This document shows positions 17,586 through 27,514 of a stretch of 64,000 bases of DNA, piece by piece. This DNA is from CAVQJU01 sp963729215. Lineage in GTDB: Bacteria; Acidobacteriota; Vicinamibacteria; Vicinamibacterales; CAVVIG01. Position 1 is the stretch's first letter; each line of letters opens with the position of its first letter. Position numbers and translations under genes: made by a program. A model generated the notes under the pieces. It made no database searches. It was given only the letters and a program-made list of their open reading frames with translations, and was not told the DNA's origin. The stretch lies in assembly GCA_963729215.1 (NCBI GenBank), contig CAVSND010000009.1:186001-250000 (forward strand), in the 5' to 3' direction.

Positions 17586-19295
17586 ATGAGGATGATTGTG
17601 ACGCACTCGAAATCGACGTTGGTTTGTGCCGCCCTCGCTACGGCGCTTGCCATGCCGGGCCGGGCCATCGCCCAGCAGCGGACGAGCGACGCCCGTGTTC
17701 GCGACCTGGTCCAGCAGGCCGCCCAGATCGTCGCCTCGGGGCAGGCCGGCGCCCTGACGACCGCCCAGCAGGGTGGCCAGACGACGGCGCCCGCGGCGGG
17801 TCCCAAGCTCGCGGTCACGCTGGATGAAGCCGTCAAGCTGGCGCTCGATCGCAATCTCGACATCGCCGTCCAGCGGCTGAACCCCCAGATCAGCGACCTC
17901 GCGTACGCGAGTATCCGTTCGATTTATTACCCGAGCCTGACGTCCACGATTTCGACCCAGGAGATCACCAACCCGGTAACCAACACCATTACGGGTGGCA
18001 CCATCGGCTCCGGCACCACGAACGGCACCGGCTTGTTTAACGGGGGGATTACCCAGAGCATCCCCAAGGGCGGCGGCAGTTACACCGTCACCCTGAACAA
18101 CCAGCGAGCCACGAGCACTGCCGCCATCAGCCGTTACAACCCGGCCTATTCACCGGTCTGGTCTGGCCAGTATACCCAGCCCTTGCTCCGGGGCTTTGGG
18201 ACCGATTCGACCCGTCAACAGCTGCAGGTCACCAAGCTGAATCGAGACGTGACCGACATTCAGTTGACGTCAACGATTACCAACACGCTCTCCAACGTGC
18301 GGAACGCGTACTGGGATTACGTGTTCGCCATCCAGTCGGTGGAGATCGCGCGGCAGTCCGTCGATCTTGCCAACAAGCTGGTGGAAGACAACCAGACGCG
18401 CGTGCAAATCGGCACGATGGCACCGATTGACGTCATCCAGGCACAGGCCCAGGCGGCGACGAATGTTCAGAACCTCGTCGCGGCGCAGGCCACTCAGCGG
18501 ACCGCGGAACTTGTGCTCAAGCGCCTTATCGTCAACGGGACGCAGGATCCCAACTGGAATGCGACGATCGATCCGGTGGACCGCCCGGACTTCCGGCCCG
18601 AGACCATCGATATCGAGGCGGCTATCCGGCGCGCCCTGAGCCAGCGGACTGACCTGACCATCGCCCAGAAGAATGTCCAGGCCAACGACGTCACGCTGAA
18701 GTACCTCGACGATCAGACGAAGCCCCAGGCCGACCTCAACGCCACGTACGGGTTGACCGGTGTCGGCGGCACGCAGCTCGTGCGAACGGGCAGCGGGATC
18801 GGCGGCGACGCACCCATCACGAGCACGATCCCGGGTGGTTACGGCGACTCGTTGGCCTCCTTGTTCGGGGGAGGTTTCCCGCGCTGGACAGTCGGCGTGA
18901 ACATCAGCTACCCGCTCGGACTCAGTTCCCAGAAGGCCGCGGTGGCGAGGGCGCGGGTGCAGCTCGACCAGGTCCAGGCGCAGCTCAAGCAGATCGAGTT
19001 GCAAATCGCAACAGAAGTCACCAACGCGGCCATCACCGCCCGCAGCAACGTCGAGCGCGTCCAGGCCGCGCAGGTCGCGCGCGAGCTGGCACAGCGCCAG
19101 CTGGACGCCGAGAACAGCAAGTTCGCGGTGGGCATGTCCACGAACTACTTCGTTGTCCAGGCGCAGAACCAGCTGGCGACGGCACAGAACAACGAGCTGC
19201 AGGCGGTGCTGAACTATCGCAAGGCGCTGGTCGAGCTCGATCGACTGCAGAGCACGACGCTGCAGAATCTCAACATCACGGTGGTCGGCCGATAA
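17586..19295 (+). CDS. TolC-family outer-membrane efflux channel protein
   Basis: This is a 569-residue outer-membrane channel component. It has a signal peptide (LVCAALATALAMPGRAIAQ), then two OEP repeats rich in heptad coiled-coil: the first around 80-310 (LDRNLDIAVQRLNPQISDLAY, IEIARQSVDLANKLVEDNQ-like helices) and the second around 325-560 (ISYPLGLSSQKAAVARARVQL, ARELAQRQLDAENSKF). It lies ahead of two adaptor/pump pairs in the same operon and is the only channel gene there, so it could serve both pumps. A Thr/Gly-rich surface loop lies at about 125-165. Confidence 0.9.
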   Translation: MRMIVTHSKSTLVCAALATALAMPGRAIAQQRTSDARVRDLVQQAAQIVASGQAGALTTAQQGGQTTAPAAGPKLAVTLDEAVKLALDRNLDIAVQRLNPQISDLAYASIRSIYYPSLTSTISTQEITNPVTNTITGGTIGSGTTNGTGLFNGGITQSIPKGGGSYTVTLNNQRATSTAAISRYNPAYSPVWSGQYTQPLLRGFGTDSTRQQLQVTKLNRDVTDIQLTSTITNTLSNVRNAYWDYVFAIQSVEIARQSVDLANKLVEDNQTRVQIGTMAPIDVIQAQAQAATNVQNLVAAQATQRTAELVLKRLIVNGTQDPNWNATIDPVDRPDFRPETIDIEAAIRRALSQRTDLTIAQKNVQANDVTLKYLDDQTKPQADLNATYGLTGVGGTQLVRTGSGIGGDAPITSTIPGGYGDSLASLFGGGFPRWTVGVNISYPLGLSSQKAAVARARVQLDQVQAQLKQIELQIATEVTNAAITARSNVERVQAAQVARELAQRQLDAENSKFAVGMSTNYFVVQAQNQLATAQNNELQAVLNYRKALVELDRLQSTTLQNLNITVVGR

Positions 19296-19355
19296 ACGGC
19301 GGCCACCGACACTGGATGCTGTCCGACAGACCAGTTCGACCGCGAACGGAGTTGC

Positions 19356-21168
19356 ATGAAGCGCGCGATTATTGTCCTGTTCATTCTCGCTCTGCTGGGC
19401 GGCGGCGCCGGCGTCTACTACATGCGCCGCAACGGAGGTGTCGTCGTCATCAACAAGACACCGGTCTCGCGCGGCGAGATCATTGATACGGTGGGATCGA
19501 CGGGGACCTTGCAGGCGGTGACGACCGTGCAGGTCGGCAGCCAGGTGTCGGGCAACATCAGCTGGCTCGGCGCCGACTTCAATTCAATCGTCAAGAAGGG
19601 TCAGGTGATCGCACGGCTCGACCCGTCGCTCTTCCAGGCGCAGGTCGATCAGTCGAAGGCCAACCTGCAGAAAGCGCAGGCCGACGTCGCGCGCGCGAAA
19701 GCCGATGTCGATCGCAACAAGGTCGCTCTTGTCGACGCGCAGCAGAAATACGTCCGCGCGAAGGACCTCTCCGCCAAGCAGCTGATCACGGCCCAGGATC
19801 TCGACTCGGCGAAGATCGCCGTCGACAGCGGCGAGTCGGCACTGCAGTCGTCTATCGCGTCGCAGAACTCGTCGCAGGCCTCCGTCGTCCAGGCGCAGGC
19901 CAGCCTGAGCCAGGCGCAGGTCAACCTCGATCACTGCACCATCGACGCGCCCATCGACGGCATCGTGATCCAGCGCAGCGTGGACGTCGGACAGACAGTC
20001 GCCGCCAGCATGCAGGCGCCGGTTCTCTTTATCATCGCCGCGGACCTGACGAAGATGCAGGTCAACGCCAACATCGACGAAGCCGATGTCGGCCGCATCC
20101 GGCCCGACCAGAACGTGACGTTTAGAGTAGACGCATATCCGGGCGAAGAGTTCCAGGGCATGGTCGCCCAGATTCGCCTGCAACCGGTCGTCGTCCAGAA
20201 TGTGACGACCTACGCGACGATCATCAACGTGCCCAACCCGGGCCTCAAGCTCAAGCCCGGAATGACGGCGAACCTGCGCGTGCAGATCGCCCGGCGCCCG
20301 GATGTGCTGCGGATCCCGAACGCGGCGCTCCGCTTCCGGCCGAGCAACGAAATGTTCGAGGCCCTTCATCAGCCCGTACCCGCAGAAGTTCAGGGCGGAC
20401 GCGGCGGACGTGGCGGGCCGCAACGGCGGCCAGGGTGGCGGCAGCGCAGTCCCGGAGGGTACAACGTCGAGCACTGCCCCTGCTGCGAAGCCCAATCCAC
20501 CTGCCGCAAGCGCAAGTGCTCGACCCGGCGGCACACCCGCTCCGGCGAAGCCGGCGGAAGGGGCCACCGCGCCTTCGCTCGAAGCGCGCGGGCGCGGCAA
20601 TTCCGGAGGTGGCGGCAACTACGGCGGCGGACGGGGCGAAGGCGCGTCTGGCCGGTTCGGTGGCCAGGGCGCGCAGGGCGGCGACAGCGGCGACCGGCAG
20701 GCCCGCATGCTGGAGCGCCTGAAGGCGATGACGCCCGACGAACAGCAGCAGTTCATCGCGCGGATGAAGGAACGCGGCATGGACACCAGCGTCTTCGAAA
20801 AGATGCTGGCGCCCGCCGGCCAACCCAAGGGCAACAAGCCGAAGACTGGCGTGCCGACGCAGCCGACCGCCACCACGATCGATGCGCTGTTCGCTCCCCT
20901 TCCCTCCACCGTCTCGCAGGGTCGAGTCTGGGTGGACATGGACAAACAGTTGAAACCGGTCCGCGTACGCCTCGGCATCACGGACGGCACGAATACCGAG
21001 CTATTGAACGGCGAAGTGCAGGAAGGCACCGAGGTGGTGACCGGCGTCGTCCTGCCGACCTCGTCGCGGCCGGCGGCAGCCAACGCGGGCAACCCCCTGC
21101 TGCAGCAGGGTGGACGCGGACCCGGCGGATTCGGCGGCGGATTCCCGGGCGGGGGGAGAGGACGCTGA
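19356..21168 (+). CDS. MacA-like periplasmic adaptor (frameshifted; Gly-rich insertion)
   Basis: This membrane-fusion protein of about 603 residues joins an ABC permease to the TolC channel. The first frame gives an N-terminal anchor helix (AIIVLFILALLGGGAGVYY), lipoyl and hairpin domains (VGSQVSGNISWLGADFNS, coiled-coil at 95-190) and the beta-barrel (about 210-320). At about 20395-20440, in a GC-rich Gly/Arg-coding run, one base too many shifts the frame; the second frame continues to 21168. Between barrel and membrane-proximal domain lies a Gly/Pro/Ala-rich insertion of about 120 residues that ends in an LTxxQ-like helix (LKAMTPDEQQQFIARMKERG, about 452-471). The C-terminal domain follows (VWVDMDKQLKPVRVRLGITD). 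The shift is probably a sequencing error. Confidence 0.85.
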
Positions 21169-21169
21169 C

Positions 21170-21934
21170 GTGCCGGCTGTCATCTCGGTCAAGAACCTGG
21201 TCAAGACCTACGTCGTCGGCGAGGTCGAAGTGCGTGCGCTGCGTGGCGTGAATCTCGAGGTCGAGCGGGGCGAGTTTCTGTCGGTGACGGGTTCGTCCGG
21301 TTCCGGTAAGTCGACGTTCATGCACATCGTCGGGTGCCTCGATCGCCCGACGTCAGGTCAGTATTTTCTGGATGGCCAGGACGTCTCGCGGATGTCGAAG
21401 GACCAGCTCGCCGCCGTGCGCAATAAGCGCATCGGTTTTGTGTTTCAGGGATTCAATCTACTGTCCCGGACTTCGGCGCTCGACAACGTCGAGCTGCCGC
21501 TCCTGTACGGCGGCAGCGCCCCGAAAACCGCCGACCGACACAAGCGCGCCGTCGAGATGCTGACGGCCGTGGGCCTTGGCGACCGCGTCGACCACCACCC
21601 CAACCAGCTTTCGGGGGGACAGCAGCAGCGCGTGGCCATCGCGCGCGCACTGGTGAACAACCCGTCGATTCTCCTCGCGGACGAACCTACCGGAAACCTC
21701 GACACGAAAACCAGCATCGAGGTGATGGATATCTTCCAGCGCCTGAACCGCGAACGCGGCATCACGGTGCTGCTGATCACACACGAACCGGACATCGCGG
21801 AATACGGCACGCGAATCGTCACGTTCCGCGACGGGCACGTGGTGGCGGACAAGCCTGTGGCCCAACGCCGCATGGCCGCCGACGAAATGGCGGCGCTGGC
21901 GTCGCAGCCGACTGCTGAAGCTGAAGCGGTCTGA
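21170..21934 (+). CDS. MacB/LolD-type ABC transporter ATP-binding protein
   Basis: This 254-residue ATPase powers the FtsX-fold permease encoded next. Walker A is GSSGSGKST (about 41), the signature LSGGQQQRVAIARAL (about 145), Walker B ILLADEPTGNLD and the H-loop ITHEPDI. The start is the GTG at 21170 (VPAVISVKNLVKTYVVGEVEVRAL), just after the adaptor stop and preceded by GGGAGAGGA; the open frame extends further upstream but overlaps the adaptor. In E. coli MacB this domain is fused to the permease; here the two are separate genes. Confidence 0.93.
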   Translation: MPAVISVKNLVKTYVVGEVEVRALRGVNLEVERGEFLSVTGSSGSGKSTFMHIVGCLDRPTSGQYFLDGQDVSRMSKDQLAAVRNKRIGFVFQGFNLLSRTSALDNVELPLLYGGSAPKTADRHKRAVEMLTAVGLGDRVDHHPNQLSGGQQQRVAIARALVNNPSILLADEPTGNLDTKTSIEVMDIFQRLNRERGITVLLITHEPDIAEYGTRIVTFRDGHVVADKPVAQRRMAADEMAALASQPTAEAEAV

Positions 21935-21947
21935 GGAGACTGACAAC

Positions 21948-23165
21948 ATGTCCGTATTCATGATCTTCCGGGTGGCACTCAAAGCGCTCAACCGCAACAA
22001 AATGCGCACGGCGCTGACGATGCTCGGAATGATAATTGGCGTGGCGGCCGTCATCACGATGGTCGCCCTCGGCACGGGCGCGCAGTCGTCGATTGAGGCT
22101 CAGATTCAGACTGCTGGCACCAACATGATCATCGTGCAGGCCGGCAATTTCACGCAGGGCGGCGTTCGCCAGGGCCAGGGCAACGCCAGCACGCTCACGC
22201 CTGACGATTCAGGGGAAATCGCGAAGCTGCCGGGTGTCCAGTACGCGGCGGCAGGCGTCAACACACGCGGGCAGATGGTGGCGGGCAACCAGAACTGGAA
22301 CACGCAGCTGCAGGGCACAGATGTGGACCTGCCGCTCATCCGCTCGTGGAATGTGGACCAGGGCTCGTTCTTCACGTCCATCGACGTGACGACGGCCTCG
22401 AAGGTGGTCGTCCTCGGCAGCATCGTGCGCGACCAGCTCTTCGGACCGGACGTGAACCCGGTCGGGCAGGTCATCCGGATCCAGAACCAGCCGTTTACGA
22501 TCGTCGGCGTCCTGGCTTCGAAAGGCCAGTCGGGCGGCGGGCAGGATCAGGACGATGTGGCCTTCGCGCCCTACACCACCGTGATGAAAAAGATCCGCGG
22601 CATCACGTTCATCCAGCAGGTGCAGGTGTCGGCGCAGTCCTCGGGCGAGGTTGCCGTCGTCGCAGACAGGATTTCGTCGCTCCTGAGGACCCGGCACAAG
22701 ATTCAGCCCGGAGATCCGGACGACTTCATGGTGCGGACGATCGAGGAAATGGCGAACGTCCGCAAGGAAGCCACACAAACGATGACGGCATTGCTCGCCA
22801 GCATCGCCGGCGTCTCGCTGCTGGTCGGCGGCATCGGCATCATGAACATCATGCTCGTCTCCGTGACAGAGCGAACGCGCGAGATCGGCTTGCGCATGGC
22901 GATCGGCGCACGAGGGCGGGACGTCCTCTTCCAGTTCCTCGTCGAAGCCATCGTCCTCAGCCTCTTTGGCGGCGGGATAGGCATCGCCCTGGGGGTGGGC
23001 CTCTCGCAAGGGGTCACGCTCTGGCAGGGCTGGCCGACCGCCGTGTCCACCGACGCCATCGTCATCGCCTTCGGCTTTGCGGCCGCCATTGGCGTGTTTT
23101 TCGGTTTCTATCCCGCAAGGAAAGCGGCGGCGCTCGACCCGATCGACGCGCTGCGATTTGAATAA
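21948..23165 (+). CDS. MacB-type ABC transporter permease (FtsX fold)
   Basis: This 405-residue inner-membrane protein has one N-terminal helix (MRTALTMLGMIIGVAAVITMV, about 19-40), a large periplasmic domain (about 45-275) and three C-terminal helices (SLLVGGIGIMNIMLVSVTER, FLVEAIVLSLFGGGIGIALG, ATIGVFFGFYPARKAAALDPIDAL), the topology of MacB and LolC/E. With the preceding ATPase and the MacA-like adaptor it should form a tripartite mechanotransmission pump for peptides, glycolipids or drugs. GAGGAG lies 8 bases before the ATG. The substrate is unknown. Confidence 0.92.
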   Translation: MSVFMIFRVALKALNRNKMRTALTMLGMIIGVAAVITMVALGTGAQSSIEAQIQTAGTNMIIVQAGNFTQGGVRQGQGNASTLTPDDSGEIAKLPGVQYAAAGVNTRGQMVAGNQNWNTQLQGTDVDLPLIRSWNVDQGSFFTSIDVTTASKVVVLGSIVRDQLFGPDVNPVGQVIRIQNQPFTIVGVLASKGQSGGGQDQDDVAFAPYTTVMKKIRGITFIQQVQVSAQSSGEVAVVADRISSLLRTRHKIQPGDPDDFMVRTIEEMANVRKEATQTMTALLASIAGVSLLVGGIGIMNIMLVSVTERTREIGLRMAIGARGRDVLFQFLVEAIVLSLFGGGIGIALGVGLSQGVTLWQGWPTAVSTDAIVIAFGFAAAIGVFFGFYPARKAAALDPIDALRFE

Positions 23166-23169
23166 CACC

Positions 23170-24330
23170 ATGGACCGTTTCCCTCGTCTCATCTCTCTCA
23201 TCTCCGCCGGGGCACTGGCTGCCGGCGCGATCGCCACGAGCGCGTGTTCCGGCGAAGGCGCCTCGGTGACACAGGCCGGTGGTGGCGGCCGCGGGCGCGG
23301 CGACCAGATCGTGCCGGTCACCGTGGCGCAGGTCGTCCAGAAGCAGATGCCGATCGAAATCCGCGTCATCGGCGCGGTCGAAGCTTATTCAGTGGTGTCC
23401 GTGCACGCGCAGATACCGGGACAGCTGCAAGAAGTGAATTTCAAGGAAGGCGAGGACGTCAGGAAGGACCAGGTCCTCTTCGCCCTCGACCGCCGGCCGC
23501 TCGAGGCTGCGCTGATGGCGGCGCAAGCCAACCTGCAGCGCGATATCGCGCAGGCGGCCAACGCGAAGTCCGTGGCACAGCGCTACGCCGATCTCGCCGG
23601 CCGCGGCATCGCCACGACGGAACAGGTCGAGACGAGTCGCTCGAGCTCCGCTGCTCTCGACGCGACTGTCGAAGCCGATCGCGCTGCCGTCGAGAACGCC
23701 AAGGTGCAGCTCCAGTACGCGACGATCACGTCGCCGATTGCCGGCCGGACGGGCGCGCTGATGGTCCACGAAGGCAACCTCATCCGGGCCCAGGACACCT
23801 CCCCGCTCGTCGTGATCAATCAGGTCGCGCCGATCTATGTCTCGTTCGCCATTCCCGAGTCGCGGCTGGCCGAACTGAAGCACTTCATCTCGCTCGGGAC
23901 GCTCGCCGTCGAGGCGCAGCCGCCGAATGATCAGGTCGCTTCGTCGCACGGGCACATCACGTTCGTCGACAACAGCGTGGACCAGACGACCGGCACCATC
24001 CGGATCAAGGCCACGTTCACGAACGAGGATCGCCGACTATGGCCGGGACAATTCGTCAACGTGATCGTCGCGCTCACGAAGGACCCGACGGCGGTCGTCG
24101 TGCCGACAGCGGCTGTGCAGGTGGGTCAACAGGGCCAGTACACATACGTGGTCAAGGCTGATCACTCTGTCGAGTACCGGGCCGTGGTGGTCGAGCGCAC
24201 GGCGGGGCTTGAAACCGTCATCAAGAGCGGGCTCAAGCCGGCCGAAAGCGTCGTCACGGACGGCCACCTGCGTCTGGTCGCCGGCAGCCGCGTCAGCATC
24301 AAAGGGGAAGAGTCGCAGGTGGCGCCATGA
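23170..24330 (+). CDS. RND efflux periplasmic adaptor (lipoprotein)
   Basis: This 386-residue membrane-fusion protein of the AcrA/MexA group has a lipoprotein signal (LISAGALAAGAIATSAC; the Cys would be lipidated). The lipoyl half-motifs VVSVHAQIPGQLQEVNFKEGEDV (the two parts at about 77-99) and ITSPIAGRTGALMVHEGNLI frame a coiled-coil hairpin (about 115-185), and the beta-barrel and membrane-proximal domains complete it (VDQTTGTIRIKATFTNED, AVVVPTAAVQVGQQGQYTYV). It starts 4 bp after the ABC permease, and its stop overlaps the RND gene as ATGA, so it is the partner of that pump. A longer in-frame start upstream was rejected because it overlaps the permease. Confidence 0.93.
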   Translation: MDRFPRLISLISAGALAAGAIATSACSGEGASVTQAGGGGRGRGDQIVPVTVAQVVQKQMPIEIRVIGAVEAYSVVSVHAQIPGQLQEVNFKEGEDVRKDQVLFALDRRPLEAALMAAQANLQRDIAQAANAKSVAQRYADLAGRGIATTEQVETSRSSSAALDATVEADRAAVENAKVQLQYATITSPIAGRTGALMVHEGNLIRAQDTSPLVVINQVAPIYVSFAIPESRLAELKHFISLGTLAVEAQPPNDQVASSHGHITFVDNSVDQTTGTIRIKATFTNEDRRLWPGQFVNVIVALTKDPTAVVVPTAAVQVGQQGQYTYVVKADHSVEYRAVVVERTAGLETVIKSGLKPAESVVTDGHLRLVAGSRVSIKGEESQVAP

Positions 24331-27300
24331 ATATTTCCGACCTCTTCATCAAACGTCCGGTTACGACGACGCTCGTCATGCTGGGCATTCTGGTGTTCGG
24401 CACGATGGCGTACCGCACGCTGCCGGTGTCGGATCTTCCGGCTGTCGACTTCCCCACTATTCAGGTGAACGCGTCGCTTCCGGGCGCCAGTCCGGAGACG
24501 ATGGCGGCGACGGTGGCCCTGCCGCTCGAAAAGCAGTTTGCCGGGATCGCAGGCCTCGCGAATATCAATTCGGTCAGCACGCAGGGCTCGACGAACATCA
24601 CGCTGCAGTTCGATCTGAGCCGCAACATCGACGCCGCCGCCCAGGACGTCCAGGCGATGATCGGACGGACGGCCCGCTCGCTGCCACCACAGATGCCCGC
24701 CCCGCCTTCGTATCAAAAGGCGAATCCGGGCGATCAGTCGGTCATCCTGCTGGTCCTGCGCTCGGCCACGCTGCCGCTGTCGATGGTCGATGAGTACGCG
24801 CAGCAGACGATCGCCCAGCGCCTGTCCATGGTCGACGGGGTCGCCCAGGTCGACGTGTTCGGCTCGCAGAAGTACGCGGTCCGCATCGACCTGGATCCAC
24901 GCGAACTGGCCGCCCGCTCGATCGGCATCGACACTGTCGCCAACGCGGTCGCCAATGCCAACTCGAACGTGCCGACTGGCACGATCTACGGCGACAAGAC
25001 GTTCGTCGTCCAGACGAACGGCCAGTTGATGCGCGCCGCAGGATACGCCTCGACGATCGTGACCTACCGCAACGGGAACCCGGTGCGCCTCGACGAAGTC
25101 GCCCACGTCTATGACGGCGTCGAGAACGACAAGTCTGCGGCCTGGCAGGCGGGCGAGCGCTGCGTCATGATCTCGATCCGCAAGCAGCCCGGCACCAACG
25201 TCGTCGAAGTCGTCGACCGCATCAAGGCGCTTCTGCCGGCGATGCGCGACCAGCTGCCCGCGGCGATGGCCATCGATACACGCAACGATCGCTCGATTAC
25301 GATCCGGGACTCGGTTCACGACGTCAAGATCACGCTGCTCGCCACCGTCGGGCTCGTCGTACTGGTCATCTTCCTCTTCCTGCGCAACATCTCTGCGACG
25401 CTGATCCCGAGCCTTGCGCTGCCGGCCTCGCTGGTCGGGACGTTCACGGCGATGTACCTGCTCGGTTACAGCCTCGACAACCTGTCGCTGATGGCGCTGA
25501 CGCTGTCGGTCGGGTTCGTCGTCGACGACGCGATCGTGATGCTGGAGAACATCGTCCGGCACATGGAAATGGGCAAGACGAGGATGGAGGCCGCGTTCGA
25601 CGGATCGAAGGAAATTGCCTTCACCATTCTGTCGATGACCGTCTCTCTGGCAGCCGTCTTCATCCCGGTGCTGTTCATGGGCGGCATCGTCGGACGATTG
25701 CTGCACGAGTTCGCGGTCACGATCAGCGTGGCGATCCTGATCTCGGGCTTCGTCTCGATCAGCCTCACGCCGATGCTGTGCAGCCGCTTCCTGAAGGCTC
25801 CGCACGGTGAGCGTCACGGGCTCGTCTACAACGCCTTCGAGCGCATGTTCGACTCGTGGCTGAAACTGTACGACTGGACATTGCGGTTCACGCTTCGGTA
25901 TCGAGCGGCCACGATGCTGGCGTCGATCCTGCTCCTCGTCGGCACGGCGTACCTCTTCGTAAGAGTCCCGAAGGGGTTCCTGCCGAGCGAAGATCAGGGC
26001 CGGTTCATGGTCAATACCGAGGCCGCTCAGGGCATCAGCTACGACGACATGGCACGCCACCAGAAGCGCGTGGCCGACTTGATCGAGAAGGATCCAGACG
26101 TCTACATGGCCAACGTCATGGTGGGCGCCATCGGCAACAACGGCGGCGCGCTCAACACCGGACGCATCTGGGTCGAGCTGAAGCCGCGTGCCGACCGGAA
26201 GCTGTCCGTCGACGAGGTGATCGCCGGGCTGCGACCCCGGGTGGGACAGCTGCCAGGCATCCGCGCCTTCATGACCAACCAGCCCCCCATCAATCTCGGC
26301 TCGGGTCAGGGCGGACAGCGCGCGCTGTACCAGTTCACGCTGCAGGACACGGACACGCAGGAGCTGTACAAGTACGCGCCGATCATGGAAGAAAAGATGC
26401 GCGGGCTTCCCGGGCTCGAGGACGTCAGCAGCGACCTGCTGCTCAAGAACCCGCAGGTCACTGTCGAGATGGATCGCAACAAGGTGTCGACGCTCGGACT
26501 CACCGCGAACCAGGTGGAGAACGCGTTGTACAACGCCTATGGCACGCGGCAGGTCTCGCAGATCTACGCGCCGAACAATCAGTATCAGGTCATTCTCCAG
26601 GTGGCGCCGGAATTCCAGAAGGATCCCGCGGCCATGTCGTTGCTCTACGTTCGTTCCAACAGCGGTTCGCTGATTCCGCTCGAGTCGGTCGCCCGGCTGA
26701 AAACGGACGTCGGACCGATGTCGGTCAGCCACTTCGGGCAGCTGCCGGCCGTCACGATCTCGTTCAATCTGAAGCCCGGCGTCGCGCTCGGCGACGCCGT
26801 CGACCAGATCAAGGCGGCAGCGGCCGCCAACCTTCCGTCAACGCTGTCATCGAGCTTTCAGGGCGCCGCGCAGGCGTTCCAGGATTCGCTGCAGGGTCTC
26901 GGCCTGATTCTGCTGATGGCGATCGTCGTCATCTACATCGTGCTGGGCATCCTGTACGAGAGCTTCACACACCCGCTCACGATTCTTTCCGGGCTGCCGT
27001 CAGCAGGCTTCGGCGCGCTGTTGACGCTGCTCATCTTCAAGACCGAGCTCAGCCTCTACGCGTTCGTCGGCATCATCATGCTGGTTGGTATCGTCAAGAA
27101 GAACGGCATCATGATGGTGGACTTCGCCGTCGAGGCGCAGAAGACCGGCAAGACGCCGCTCGAAGCGATCCACGAGGCGTGTCTCGTGCGTTTCCGCCCC
27201 ATCATGATGACGACGATGGCCGCGCTGGTGGGCACGCTGCCGATCGCGCTCGGCCTCGGCGCCGGAGCTGAATCGAGACGTCCGCTCGGTCTGGCCGTTG

Positions 27301-27494
27301 TCGGCGGATTAATCGTCTCGCAGCTGCTGACGCTCTACATCACGCCCGTTTACTACGTCTACATCGAGAACACGAGGATGTGGCTTGCCGGCCGCAAGAC
27401 GTCACCGATTCTCCCGCCGGTCGGCGCGGCGCACGCGCACGTGCAATCGCCCGTGACGCTGCGCAAGATGGAAGGCGAACACGGACACGCCTAG
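24327..27494 (+). CDS. RND efflux pump, HAE1/MdtB-MdtC type
   Basis: This 1055-residue inner-membrane proton/drug antiporter has the AcrB architecture: an N-terminal helix (PVTTTLVMLGILVFGTMAYR), two large periplasmic loops and two blocks of helices. The proton relay Asp pair is in LSVGFVVDDAIVMLENIVRH (about 395-414) and a Lys in the second block is in GIIMLVGIVKKNGIMMVDF. MAYRTLPVSDLPAVDFPTIQV and SLPGASPETM are typical of the MdtB/C-like branch. The C-terminus is short and His/Ala-rich. It is the last gene of the operon that begins at 17108. Exact substrates cannot be inferred. Confidence 0.95.
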   Translation: MNISDLFIKRPVTTTLVMLGILVFGTMAYRTLPVSDLPAVDFPTIQVNASLPGASPETMAATVALPLEKQFAGIAGLANINSVSTQGSTNITLQFDLSRNIDAAAQDVQAMIGRTARSLPPQMPAPPSYQKANPGDQSVILLVLRSATLPLSMVDEYAQQTIAQRLSMVDGVAQVDVFGSQKYAVRIDLDPRELAARSIGIDTVANAVANANSNVPTGTIYGDKTFVVQTNGQLMRAAGYASTIVTYRNGNPVRLDEVAHVYDGVENDKSAAWQAGERCVMISIRKQPGTNVVEVVDRIKALLPAMRDQLPAAMAIDTRNDRSITIRDSVHDVKITLLATVGLVVLVIFLFLRNISATLIPSLALPASLVGTFTAMYLLGYSLDNLSLMALTLSVGFVVDDAIVMLENIVRHMEMGKTRMEAAFDGSKEIAFTILSMTVSLAAVFIPVLFMGGIVGRLLHEFAVTISVAILISGFVSISLTPMLCSRFLKAPHGERHGLVYNAFERMFDSWLKLYDWTLRFTLRYRAATMLASILLLVGTAYLFVRVPKGFLPSEDQGRFMVNTEAAQGISYDDMARHQKRVADLIEKDPDVYMANVMVGAIGNNGGALNTGRIWVELKPRADRKLSVDEVIAGLRPRVGQLPGIRAFMTNQPPINLGSGQGGQRALYQFTLQDTDTQELYKYAPIMEEKMRGLPGLEDVSSDLLLKNPQVTVEMDRNKVSTLGLTANQVENALYNAYGTRQVSQIYAPNNQYQVILQVAPEFQKDPAAMSLLYVRSNSGSLIPLESVARLKTDVGPMSVSHFGQLPAVTISFNLKPGVALGDAVDQIKAAAAANLPSTLSSSFQGAAQAFQDSLQGLGLILLMAIVVIYIVLGILYESFTHPLTILSGLPSAGFGALLTLLIFKTELSLYAFVGIIMLVGIVKKNGIMMVDFAVEAQKTGKTPLEAIHEACLVRFRPIMMTTMAALVGTLPIALGLGAGAESRRPLGLAVVGGLIVSQLLTLYITPVYYVYIENTRMWLAGRKTSPILPPVGAAHAHVQSPVTLRKMEGEHGHA

Positions 27495-27514
27495 CGGGGC
27501 GCTCTCGACAGTGC

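Noticed and set aside
24162..26732. 856-residue open frame on the minus strand
   Set aside because: It is the antisense of the RND pump gene. Its Arg/Asp/His-rich composition and lack of any family motif are typical of antisense frames in GC-rich DNA.
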